Assembly (NCBI GenBank): GCA_022747635.1
Contig: JAKTNV010000001.1
Coordinates: 29,987,990-30,051,989, forward strand
DNA from: Hetaerina americana
Lineage: Eukaryota > Arthropoda > Insecta > Odonata > Calopterygidae
Reading direction: 5' to 3'
DNA: 64,000 bases
In this document: positions 54,201-60,909 of the stretch, one piece after another
Numbering within the stretch: position 1 is the stretch's first letter
How the letters are laid out: each line of letters begins with the position of its first letter
Program-made: the position numbers and the translations under genes
The notes under the pieces: generated by a model
The model's database searches: none
What the model was told of the DNA's origin: nothing
Seen by the model: only the letters and a program-made list of their open reading frames with translations

Positions 54201-56323
54201 GCAAACCAATCCGTCGAACATAAATCGGCTGAATTAGATTTAGATAATCATAGGAATAAGTCGATTAGGTTAGGAAATGGTGATTCGATTTTGGAAAAGC
54301 CGAGTTGGACAGCCAAATTCTGCGAACCAAATTCGATCAAGGGAGATGTAAATAGTGGAATAAAGGATTGTATAGGGAAAGGAAGGGAGATAAACTCAGA
54401 TGGGCCAGATGAAACATCTGCTCCTGGGTCGAGTTGGACAGCCAACATCCACCACCCATCTGAGGCGTTGGCAAAGATCAAGGATGAAGAAATCTACAGA
54501 TCGAGGTGGACAGCCAACCTCTATCGATCTGGCCAATGCAATGGAGCTATCAGGAAAAGCTCTCCAGCTGAGCAGTCGAGACGGACGGCCGACCTCCACT
54601 GCAAAGCTGATATTTGCTGTCCAGCCGTTGATTTCGCCGAGCCGAGCGGGTCAGCCCGTCTCCGCCCACCAAATCAACCGCATATGGGGCAAAAGGCGCA
54701 TTGGTCGACGGAGTCAGCTCCGCTCTGCCAATCCGTTAGGTCGGAAGAAAGCGAAAGGGTCAAGTCTTTGGTAGGATCGAACAGGCCAGCCTGTCTCCAG
54801 CCACCAAAGCAAGCAGAGAGTGAGAGAATGAGTGAGAGGCCTCAGAGCATCTCGTCGGTGCCACAAAGCCCGCCGAGACATGCGTGGAATGTAGATTCTG
54901 CCCAGTCGCTTCTCGCGGGCCAGAAATCAGAACAGGAGAGCGATTATGAGAAATTACCTCAAGTACTGTTCACTCTGGATCGGTTGTGTTCCGACAAAGG
55001 GACGGGCCGGAATGAGTCGAGTGAGAGTGTGATATACCCTGTAACCGTAGACTCCCGAGCATTTTTTTTCGAAAGCTCTTTCTCCTAATCAAAATTATTT
55101 TCTTTTTTTTCCACAGTAGGCACATTTTTGGTTGACACACACAATATTTTTGTTTTGAGATCAAAACTTAAAAAAATGTACCTCAAAGGCTAATAAAGCC
55201 CACATAGTTTCCTTAATAATTATAATTGTAACAACCAGGTAGGGCCACTAAGCTATCTTGTCCTCCTTTTAATCCAAAGGTATCAGATCAAAGCTCTATC
55301 TAGCACAGTAAATAAAATAAAATGGACTTTGTCAAAATGTTGAAAAGGCAAGAGAGGCCTTTATAATGGTTAGTCTAACAATATGGAATTCACTCAGCAC
55401 AGTACGGATTCAATTGTTTAGGATTAATATTGCCATTAGAATATAAATTTTTGAACATAGAGATTACTTGATTTACAGAATTTTGGCACATATGTATCTG
55501 TAGTTAATGAGGTACGCTGAAGCAGATGGTTGTTTTAATCAAGCAAAAAATGGTAACCACAAAGATAGTTTTCTCTTCATAAATATTAATCGAACTCCAC
55601 TTCAGAAAAAAATGATCCTTCATAAATATAAACAAAAGCACAACACAGCTAAATGGAGAGGCGGAGAAAGCATTCATTTATATTTAAATTAACTCATTAT
55701 GCAGAAAAATGTGATGAATGAGAGATCGAAGGTTAAAGCATGGCTAGTGGAGAATTTTCTTTGTTGCTACAAGATATACTGTTTCCCTTTTTAGATCTCA
55801 TAACAACTTGCATATTGCAAACTTCATTAACTTTCCATTCTGCATGTCTTTAAACAGAGCAAGAAATCACAGACAACTCAGGTATACACTACCTCCACCA
55901 TCACTAAGCACTATCTGGATGATAAGACATAGGTAAACAACAATAAATAAATTTACTCACCAATTCAAGCAAATAAGGTGCCCATGATGAAACAGAATCT
56001 ATTGGAGATATCCATGGATTACCCATAGCAACGCCAACAAATGCAATTTTCAGTTTCCCTGATTCCCTTACCTTTAAATAGGAGAAAGGGACAATATGAG
56101 GAAATATAATGACAATATCTGTCTGAATCTTTGTTAACTAATATACTTTCTGATGACAATGGTCAAGCCGACAAAACATCAAAACTATATATGTGAGTGT
56201 CGTTTCTTTGTGTTTCTATGTTTTGAAAAATCTACAGCTATGTTTCTATATATTTGCGCGTCACCGAAGAGCGTTCCATTTTGAAGAAATTTATATATAT
56301 GTATATATATATATATATATACA

Positions 56324-56400
<77 letters not shown>

Positions 56401-59400
56401 GTATAAGGTTTTTTTAAGGTAATCTACCGGTTAAGGTAGGTTTTTGGATGGACACAACTACCAAACAAACATTTTATTACTCCTAACAAAACACAAAATC
56501 CATCATCCTACTCTATATCAGGTCCCTCTTCATCTCTGAGTACTTTCTTCCTCCCTTCATCCCGTGCAACATCCCTATCCTGTTCCTTCCCTTTCCTCTT
56601 TTGCCCAACATTCTCCCCTCAATCACAGTCTTCAACATCCCACTGCCGGTCAACACCCCCTTCATCCACTTTTCCTGCCTCCATAGGATTGCTCCCAACA
56701 AACCCCTCTCTTCGCCCACCATACCAAGTACTTCCTCATTTGTTTTCTTCTCTGTCCATTTCACCTTCTCCATTCTTACCCAAACCCACATTTCAAAAGC
56801 CTCCAGTCTACGTCTATCCTCCTGCTTCAATGACCATGTTTCCGCGCCGTACATAGCTACGCTCCATATCAAAGTTTTTACGAGTCTTTTCTTAACATCC
56901 TTACTCAAAGTCCCCATCATCAACTCCCTCCTCCTGGTGAAAGCCTCTTTACCTAGCGCAATTCTTCTCCTTACGTCCCAACTACTTTGACCGTGTTGGT
57001 CCAAAACACTACCGAGATACGTTAAGTGTTCTACCTGCTCTAGTTTTTGCCCTCCTATTCTAATGTTAAGTTTGGCCATTTTCTTTCTAGAGAATCGCAT
57101 TACCTTTGTTTTATTAATATTGATTCTCATCCCATACCTGTCGCACTGAATTTCCAATTCACTCAGCAATGCTTGCAGCCCCTTGGCTGACTGACAAACT
57201 AAAGCTTGGTCATCAGCGAACCTAACTGATTTTACGAATTCCCCACCCACTTTCATTCCTACCTCGGGTTCTTCCCATGCCTCTTTGATCATTTCCTCTG
57301 CATACAGGTTGAACAGCAACGGTGATAATGGGCAACCCTGCCTTACACCCCTTCATAACTCTCCCTCGACCTCATATATGTGTGCGTGCGCATGCATGTG
57401 TGTGTGTGCATATATATGTGTGTGTATATATATATATGTGTGTGTGTGCATATATGTGTGTGTGTGCATATATATGTGTATGTGTGTTACTTCTACAGAC
57501 TATTCTCTTACCTTATACAATGACCGTGCAAACTCAGCAGCCATTTTTCCACCATAAGACTCAGAAAAAATGTAGAATGGAGCAGAAGAAAACTCCGGCA
57601 TCTTTGACAAGAAGCCCACAGTGAAAGATACTAGATCTGCTGCAACCTAGAAGAAGAAGAATGCTACAATGGATAGTTCATTTCATTCCTTAATCATAAT
57701 ATACTCAATCTGTTATTTATATTTCACGAGATATACCTAATGAAATACTAAGTTTATAATGTTTCATGAAGAGTGGAATCTTCATTTAACAAGAACACAC
57801 AGTCCCTAAAAAATCACTCTCTGAACTGTGTTCTCATAGTGATTTTTTAAAAATAACTGTTTAGCTCATTTCAATTACCTTCAGGATACCATATCCACTT
57901 ATATGGGTATCTGACCTAGTGTCAAACAAAAAATGATTATTTATGATATATCACACATTATTGTCTAGTGATCTACTTCAGACCCTGCACTGGTTTGGTA
58001 ATATGAAAATGGCATATCAATGGCAAGAGGTTGTACACAAATTTTTTGATTGAGAATGTAAACAATTAAATCAAAGACTTTAAATTTATAGCTTTTTAAA
58101 TTCTTTTAATACACATTAATAATGTCTTATGGCACGGCATTTGTTGTCAAGTCATATTTGAAACCAGATTTTAAAAAGAAATTACCAATACACTATTAAT
58201 ACTTGCTAATCAAACAATAACAAAAATAGATACATAAAACTTTTTAATATGCAAATGAACAAGGAGAACCATCCCTGAGCCCCCTCCCAATCTCTTCCCC
58301 TTCCTTTGAGACTAGCTTTCAAATGGCATGGAAAAACATACAAAGGAAAGTTCAAAAAACTGCAGATGACACGAGAGTAATTTAAATGTGTGGAATCATC
58401 CACTACTAGGTATTAAAATGCAGAAATTTTCATAGAATAAAAATCATTTGCCTTGACTTGGATCCCGGTCAAGGGCAAATGATTCACTTGGCAATTTTCT
58501 GCATTTTAATACAAAGGAAAGATTTTAAAAAAGTAAGAAAGTGGGGAGAACTATTTTTAAATCTCATTCAATGAGTCAGCAGCATCTAAAACAGACAGCC
58601 AGTTCGGTGAGTTACCATATTAAAAAAACCCAGCGAGCTAGCTCACAGGATCTAAATTCCATTGACCAGTCAAATAGAAAAAGAAATGGGGTTGTTGGTG
58701 AGTGAGGAGGGTGGTGGGAGAGCTGTTGGAGCCAAAGGATAGGATACATGAAGGCTTCAAATGAACCGATGTCAAAAGTGTTGATTACAAAGGAAGAGTA
58801 ATAGTAGTCATGGCAGCATTAATGTCCTGTTCATTATGACAGTTATAAGGACAATATATATCACTTTTAATATTACACAACCTATTGTTTACCAATCTGT
58901 CAGAGAATCAGGAATGTATTAATACTTGACTTTTAGTCAGGTTCAACAAAAAAATTATTTTCAAAAAAACCCCAAGCTTCCCCTCTAAAGATACATTTTT
59001 GTTCTAAACAAGGAACTTAGTAAAATAGGGAAGATTACAATCCAGGCACCATTCAACTTTCGAACACAACAAAATCTTCTCTGATTACATTAAAGGCACA
59101 AATGTCATGCAAAAAAATTCTAACTTTCCACTTTTGCATAAATATTTGTTTATCATTTTATTATTTAATAATTCCACAAAACTGTATTTTCATTTGATAA
59201 GATAATTGTTCGAAATGCACATAAACAGTATTCAACTACTACCATATTATACATCAAATTTGTATTTATAAGATATTATATAATATGAACAATATTTATA
59301 CAACTACTTAATTCATTAATTTAAAATAATTTATTTTCTAAAATATTAATTTAATTAGATGAGATGATTATCATAAACATGTATTTGTGCATGTAACATT

Positions 59401-60909
59401 CAATATCATTTTGAGAATGGTTTTGAAAATGTACATGTATATTCTTTACAAAGAAATTTTCAAAGGATCTGAAAAACGGCAATCATGGGTAACATGTGTA
59501 GAGAATTTCATATTAATTGGGCATTCAAAAATATGAAAGAAAAACGACACTACTGTATTTCCCAGCCCATAAGATGCACTTTTTTTTGCTCCAAAATGTG
59601 CTCTACATCAGCCTGTGTCATATAGGTTGGGGATATATAGATGTAAATCTACATCAATACCCAAAAAGGTGTGTGGCAGGGGAACTTCAGACTATCATGT
59701 AACTTCCGCCCATAAGTTCACCTTATCTTATGACCTGGAAAAATGGTAATCATGCCCACAGCAGTAAAAAAAAGGAAAGGAGACAGAACAATTTGCATTA
59801 CATGCAATAAAAGTTTTCTCATGGAGAGTAACTGGCAAACTACAAATTATGAAATTCACAATGAAATGAATAACTGATCGTAGCACTTTTCCACTTCATA
59901 ACATTTATTTATACAACCAGGTATTGATGTATCACATCATCATCAGGTGATCAGGTTACACCATTATCAGGCCCACCTCATCGAAACCTGGTCGTAAAAA
60001 TAAATTTTATCCAGCGGAAAAGTGCTAAGATCAGTTATTGATTATGTTCGATATGTCACAATTTGATATGACAGAGTGCATTGAGTAATATCTCATAATA
60101 TATTCACAAATCTAAGGCGATTGATGAGGTTATGAACTTCTACAACTTTGAAAATTATTTTCTTATCAGAAAAAACTTTATTTTTCAAAAATGTTTGGAT
60201 GAAAATAAATTATACTTTATAATTATATACCTCTTTTGCATAAAACAGCAATTTGTAGGGAAAACTAATTTTAAAGTTTTACATCCTGGTCTACGAATAA
60301 AGCCCCAGAAAATATTTAATATCAACTTCAAATTTAAAATAAGAGGCTGCCAGCTTTCCAAGAAGAAAATAGCCAATACAGCAAAAGGATAAATCCAGTG
60401 AAATCATAAGACATTAAAATTGGGTTATTCCAGTCACTTGCATTGTGATTTTAAAATACAAATAGAAACCACTACATTATAAATATGAACTTCCATCAAT
60501 ATAAACCTGCACCAATAAATATAATATAAAATAATAAATTCAAACCTGCACCAATCATTTGTAAGAACTAAAAATGCAACACTTTTGCATTGCAATGCAA
60601 CAACATGCATTCTTTTCAATAAGTTACCCGACAATGTGAGGAATCTCAATAAAATGTCACTATTTAAAAAAACTGTGAATATCTATTAAAGAATATGTTA
60701 TACTCTCTTGATGAATATTTACAGCTGTATATTTTCTTTGACGTGCCCTATATTTACACAACAAATCCTTCGACAAAAATAAATTGATTGATTGATTTAA
60801 ACCTTACCTGAGAGTTATTTTTGCACATCAAAGATGTCTTATTTCCATCAACGTAGCTAAATCCAGAGCCAACTGGGCTGTCCACAAAGAGGACATTGAC
60901 TTCCTTTAC
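45156..60909 (-). CDS. SCPEP1: Serine carboxypeptidase, SCPEP1-like (peptidase family S10), N-terminus outside window
   Basis: Family S10 enzymes remove C-terminal residues in lysosomes or after secretion; SCPEP1 is the animal retinoid-inducible member. Eight exons join in frame (60909-60808, 57646-57512, 56071-55961, 50726-50513, 49956-49780, 48090-48013, 45871-45717, 45218-45156), 1035 nt and 344 residues. Landmarks in order: [17 protein letters not shown], the nucleophile Ser in [50 protein letters not shown], the catalytic Asp in [13 protein letters not shown], and the catalytic His in [15 protein letters not shown]. All three triad residues are present and there are no stops. About 108 N-terminal residues, including the signal peptide and oxyanion-hole region, lie to the right. 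Introns hold many transposons, yet the exons are intact. Confidence 0.95.
45717..45871 (-). CDS. SCPEP1: SCPEP1 exon with catalytic His
   Basis: Acceptor TTTTCAG, donor ATG/GTAAGG. Encodes [17 protein letters not shown] through [13 protein letters not shown]; the His of GHM is the triad base. Confidence 0.95.
45938..46195 (+). mobile_element. tRNA-derived SINE, family A, copy 4
   Basis: GCGATTGCCCAGTGGCCACT (A-box region), GGACCAGAGGGTCCGGGCAT, TGATTCACTGG (decayed B box), body TCCTGGAAAACCACAGGTGA and CCTTATGTGTGAATTTCATG, end TTTGGGTTGATTG. It lies antisense to SCPEP1, 66 bp from an exon. Confidence 0.85.
46498..47456 (+). mobile_element. Decayed mariner with TIRs
   Basis: The left end is CAAGGCTGGTCTGAAAGTTA and the inverted right end CGAGGTTGATCTGAAAAGTT, each flanked by TA (46496-46497, 47457-47458). 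The plus strand keeps [20 protein letters not shown] (HTH), later [19 protein letters not shown] and [18 protein letters not shown] in shifted frames (catalytic-Asp region), then a C-terminal tail. It is shorter than the usual 1.3 kb and full of stops. Confidence 0.88.
48013..48090 (-). CDS. SCPEP1: SCPEP1 exon with catalytic Asp
   Basis: Acceptor TTTTCAG, donor CCAG/GTAATG. Encodes [20 protein letters not shown] and VVATP; the Asp of GQLD is the triad acid. 78 nt, split codons at both ends. Confidence 0.95.
48530..48610. repeat. hAT-like MITE fragment, copy 1
   Basis: CCCAAAAATGTGCTCTAAAA followed by TCAGTCTGCATCTTATGAG resembles 59570-59630 (GCTCCAAAATGTGCTCTACA, TCAGCCTGTGTCATATAGG). CATAAGATGCAC-type ends are typical of a widespread hAT-derived MITE group. 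The call rests on two copies. Confidence 0.4.
48785..49400 (-). mobile_element. RTE LINE fragment, copy 2
   Basis: Aligns by eye with 56425-56880: TTAAGGTAGGTCTTGAATGG, CATGCCTATCCTTTCACTGC, TTGTTTGTTTTCTTTTCTGT then CCATTTCCC, and GCATGAATGACCATGTTTCC. Frequent substitutions and indels; no intact ORF. Confidence 0.8.
49780..49956 (-). CDS. SCPEP1: SCPEP1 exon 5 of those visible
   Basis: Acceptor CTTGCAG, donor ATCG/GTAACT. Encodes [20 protein letters not shown] through [10 protein letters not shown]. The LMNGP...IPExxSWG phrase is specific to the SCPEP1 group. Confidence 0.95.
49957..50512 (-). other. SCPEP1 intron with SINE-B
   Basis: 0.56 kb intron, GTATTT donor; a SINE-B copy occupies 50222-50432. 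Confidence 0.85.
50222..50432 (-). mobile_element. tRNA-derived SINE, family B, copy 2 (best preserved)
   Basis: The minus strand reads GGCAGCCTCAGTGGTAGCAG (A box), GTAATGCCCTCATCTGCC, then GGGTTGCAGGTTTGATTCCC (B box), GTGGGTTTTCCTCCACCTAC, GTGTTTGTAATCGTC and a TAAATAAATAAATA tail. It is parallel to SCPEP1 transcription. Confidence 0.88.
50513..50726 (-). CDS. SCPEP1: SCPEP1 exon 4 of those visible
   Basis: Acceptor TTTCAG, donor AAAG/GTATTT. Encodes [20 protein letters not shown] through ISVKSYGYK; several N-x-T/S sites (NLT, NAT, NIS) fit a glycoprotein. Confidence 0.94.
51126..51218. repeat. Palindromic MITE, family P, copy 1
   Basis: CATTCGCCTTGACTGGGA on the left meets TCCCAGTCAAGGCGAATG on the right with no loop, centre 51170/51171. 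The arms extend to CAACAATTTCAG/CTGAAATTGTTG, making a hairpin of about 90 bp. Confidence 0.9.
51457..52179 (+). repeat. 5' long terminal repeat
   Basis: Begins TGTGACG and ends CGTCACA, a perfect 7-bp terminal inverted repeat with TG...CA ends. AATAAA lies at 51896-51901. The core is very GC-rich with a plus-strand GCGGCCATCTT (51789-51799), i.e. AAGATGGCCGC on the other strand, a YY1/Pho-like site. No matching 3' LTR exists in the window. Confidence 0.85.
52182..52199 (+). other. Primer binding site complementary to tRNA-Lys 3' end
   Basis: TGGCGCCCAACGTGGGGC begins two bases after the LTR end. It is the classic 18-base site for the tRNA-Lys(1,2) primer and fixes the LTR boundary and the plus-strand orientation. 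Confidence 0.9.
52200..52974 (+). other. Untranslated leader of the LTR element
   Basis: Non-coding leader between primer site and gag ATG. GTAAAATGGCGTCGCG at about 52265 is another YY1-like core. The packaging signal, if any, should be here. Confidence 0.6.
52975..54237 (+). CDS. Gag-like protein with CCHC zinc knuckles
   Basis: 420 residues from ATG 52975 to TAG 54235-54237. The N-terminal region is helical ([32 protein letters not shown]). Residues 205-240 form a probable coiled coil ([18 protein letters not shown]), followed by an acidic Ser/Asp run. Knuckle 1 is [14 protein letters not shown] (329-342), knuckle 2 [14 protein letters not shown] (347-360), and a third, [14 protein letters not shown] (371-384), has Leu in place of the zinc-binding His. 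Gag coats and packages the element's RNA in virus-like particles. Codon use is GC-richer than the host exons nearby. Confidence 0.9.
   Translation: MEGDTGFLARYQRDMRALLRHSAVKAEFEIIKQMSEEEVENELSSKGHSLVGPLLVRKERLLRAKLLLAQPRLGTPWSKELDEDVQPDDVTLSGALHSLNWDEDLEAGRKTKGACSKGHKKKHIETEKVAASDGEINEELNPIRTTAENAAGGPQPKLPLMASYDFPPLGERKEASDLTREKEKLGIRPSEAKSNQKEIPAQSDRHSEEIKELQSQLQQQKEMINNLTDGLSRILQKLGSEKNDKEVNLRKGSRKKYRREITSTSSSSSEWEVTSGSLSTDSSDDSDDASGDDGHRQSISYELGRAITRPTWSRPSQARDQGPGFDGACYSCGESGHRANACPRVQCFSCGARGHISVNCPSRPGRTQEKCQLCGKVGLLAINCPNCKHLFTRQENGQAGSRLAQAASPQTNPSNINRLN
54132..55088 (+). CDS. Second ORF of the LTR element, overlaps gag in -1 frame
   Basis: 318 residues from 54132 to TAA 55086-55088, starting 106 bases before the gag stop and in the -1 frame, the layout of gag-pro overlap in retroelements. 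The ATG at 54132 could be internal to a frameshift product; I saw no textbook slippery heptamer. It is Ser/Pro/Lys/Arg-rich with six degenerate repeats of a WTANLxxP-like motif. The last residues [14 protein letters not shown] recall the strand that precedes the active-site triplet of retroelement proteases, but no D(S/T)G is reached. No domain is recognised in the body. Confidence 0.7.
   Translation: MQTPVYSAGKRTSGESPSPSGFPANQSVEHKSAELDLDNHRNKSIRLGNGDSILEKPSWTAKFCEPNSIKGDVNSGIKDCIGKGREINSDGPDETSAPGSSWTANIHHPSEALAKIKDEEIYRSRWTANLYRSGQCNGAIRKSSPAEQSRRTADLHCKADICCPAVDFAEPSGSARLRPPNQPHMGQKAHWSTESAPLCQSVRSEESERVKSLVGSNRPACLQPPKQAESERMSERPQSISSVPQSPPRHAWNVDSAQSLLAGQKSEQESDYEKLPQVLFTLDRLCSDKGTGRNESSESVIYPVTVDSRAFFFESSFS
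55961..56071 (-). CDS. SCPEP1: SCPEP1 exon 3 of those visible
   Basis: Acceptor TTAAAG, donor TTG/GTGAGT. Encodes [20 protein letters not shown] and [17 protein letters not shown], 37 codons. The GNPWISPxDSV phrase is shared with human SCPEP1 (GDSWISPVDSV). The acceptor has a poor pyrimidine tract. Confidence 0.94.
56291..56395. repeat. (AT)n microsatellite
   Basis: About 100 bp of nearly pure AT dinucleotides, with ATACATGA interruption at 56320-56327. Confidence 0.97.
56425..57378 (-). mobile_element. RTE-clade LINE, 5'-truncated, copy 1
   Basis: The largest copy of a family also at 48785 and 25640. It keeps the C-terminal half of RT plus a short 3' UTR (GGTTAAGGTAGGTTTTTGGA on the plus strand). 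The 5' side breaks at the TG/TA microsatellite. It is parallel to SCPEP1. Confidence 0.88.
56513..57319 (-). CDS. RTE reverse transcriptase, C-terminal half
   Basis: 268 residues open from [15 protein letters not shown] to [14 protein letters not shown] (residues 34-37) is the catalytic block C, then [14 protein letters not shown] (D), [10 protein letters not shown] (E) and [20 protein letters not shown] with [20 protein letters not shown], a signature of RTE elements. Upstream [10 protein letters not shown] (block B) is readable to about 57358, but a TGA interrupts before it. The ATG is internal, not a true start. Confidence 0.88.
   Translation of the reverse strand: MLFNLYAEEMIKEAWEEPEVGMKVGGEFVKSVRFADDQALVCQSAKGLQALLSELEIQCDRYGMRININKTKVMRFSRKKMAKLNIRIGGQKLEQVEHLTYLGSVLDQHGQSSWDVRRRIALGKEAFTRRRELMMGTLSKDVKKRLVKTLIWSVAMYGAETWSLKQEDRRRLEAFEMWVWVRMEKVKWTEKKTNEEVLGMVGEERGLLGAILWRQEKWMKGVLTGSGMLKTVIEGRMLGKRGKGRNRIGMLHGMKGGRKYSEMKRDLI
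57378..57489. repeat. TG/TA/CA microsatellite
   Basis: Alternating TGTGTG, CATATATATG and similar blocks, ending about 22 bp from an SCPEP1 donor site. Confidence 0.93.
57512..57646 (-). CDS. SCPEP1: SCPEP1 exon with catalytic Ser
   Basis: Acceptor TTCTAG, donor AAG/GTAAGA. 45 codons, [20 protein letters not shown] to ARSLYK; the Ser of ESYGG is the nucleophile. Confidence 0.96.
58412..58510. repeat. Palindromic MITE, family P, copy 2
   Basis: ATTAAAATGCAGAAA on the left pairs with TTTCTGCATTTTAAT-like bases on the right (an extra T), and ATCATTTGCCTTGACTTGGA with the right half TCCCGGTCAAGGGCAAATGA. The core matches copy 1 (ATCATTCGCCTTGACTGGGA) while the outer arms differ. Confidence 0.88.
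59553..59640. repeat. hAT-like MITE fragment, copy 2
   Basis: ACTGTATTTCCCAGCCCATA then AGATGCACTTTTTTTTGC. This is the type of end seen in a widespread hAT MITE group (CGTATTTT...CATAAGACGCAC). See 48530 for the other copy. Confidence 0.45.
59869..60039. mobile_element. Foldback element with hammerhead-like ends
   Basis: About 50-bp terminal inverted repeats: left AATAACTGATCGTAGCACTT and inverted right AATAACTGATCTTAGCACTT, both going on to TTCC and ATTTATTTxTACxACCAGG. The internal 60 bp include CATCATCATCAGG. On each strand the arm reads ACCTGGT(C/T)GTA followed by an A-rich stretch, like the module at 33078. Confidence 0.85.
60808..60909 (-). CDS. SCPEP1: SCPEP1 first visible exon
   Basis: Acceptor ATTCAG, donor CAG/GTAAGG. 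34 codons, [20 protein letters not shown] to NNSQ. The phrase LFVDxPVGxGFSYV is the family S10 signature preceding the nucleophile. Confidence 0.95.

Larger units (their letters stand above)
51457..55088 (+). mobile_element. LTR retrotransposon fragment: 5' LTR, PBS, leader, gag, second ORF; pol and 3' LTR absent
   Basis: A GC-rich island in an AT-rich intron. It starts with an LTR of 723 bp, then a lysine-tRNA primer site, a 0.78 kb leader, a gag ORF and a -1 frame second ORF ending at 55088. No reverse transcriptase, integrase, polypurine tract or second LTR follows, so the element is 3'-truncated or rearranged. Uninterrupted ORFs suggest it is young. A Ty3/gypsy-type assignment is likely from the layout but cannot be proved without pol. 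Orientation is opposite to SCPEP1. Confidence 0.88.
50727..55960 (-). other. SCPEP1 intron carrying the LTR element
   Basis: A 5.2 kb intron with a palindromic MITE (51126-51218) and the LTR retrotransposon fragment (51457-55088). The flanks are AT-rich. Confidence 0.9.
56072..57511 (-). other. SCPEP1 intron with AT microsatellite and RTE copy 1
   Basis: A 1.4 kb intron almost filled by an AT repeat (56291-56395), an RTE fragment (56425-57378) and a TG/TA repeat (57378-57489). Confidence 0.9.
57647..60807 (-). other. SCPEP1 intron
   Basis: A 3.2 kb intron with a palindromic MITE (58412-58510), a hAT-like repeat (59553-59640) and a foldback element (59869-60039). The rest is AT-rich. Confidence 0.88.

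Noticed and set aside
56193..56417. 74-residue ORF of repeating Ile-Tyr
   Set aside because: It is a translation of the AT repeat.
57776..57860. Inverted repeat around AAAAAATCACTCTCTGAACT
   Set aside because: The matching arm is only about 15 bp and AT-rich, too short to call.
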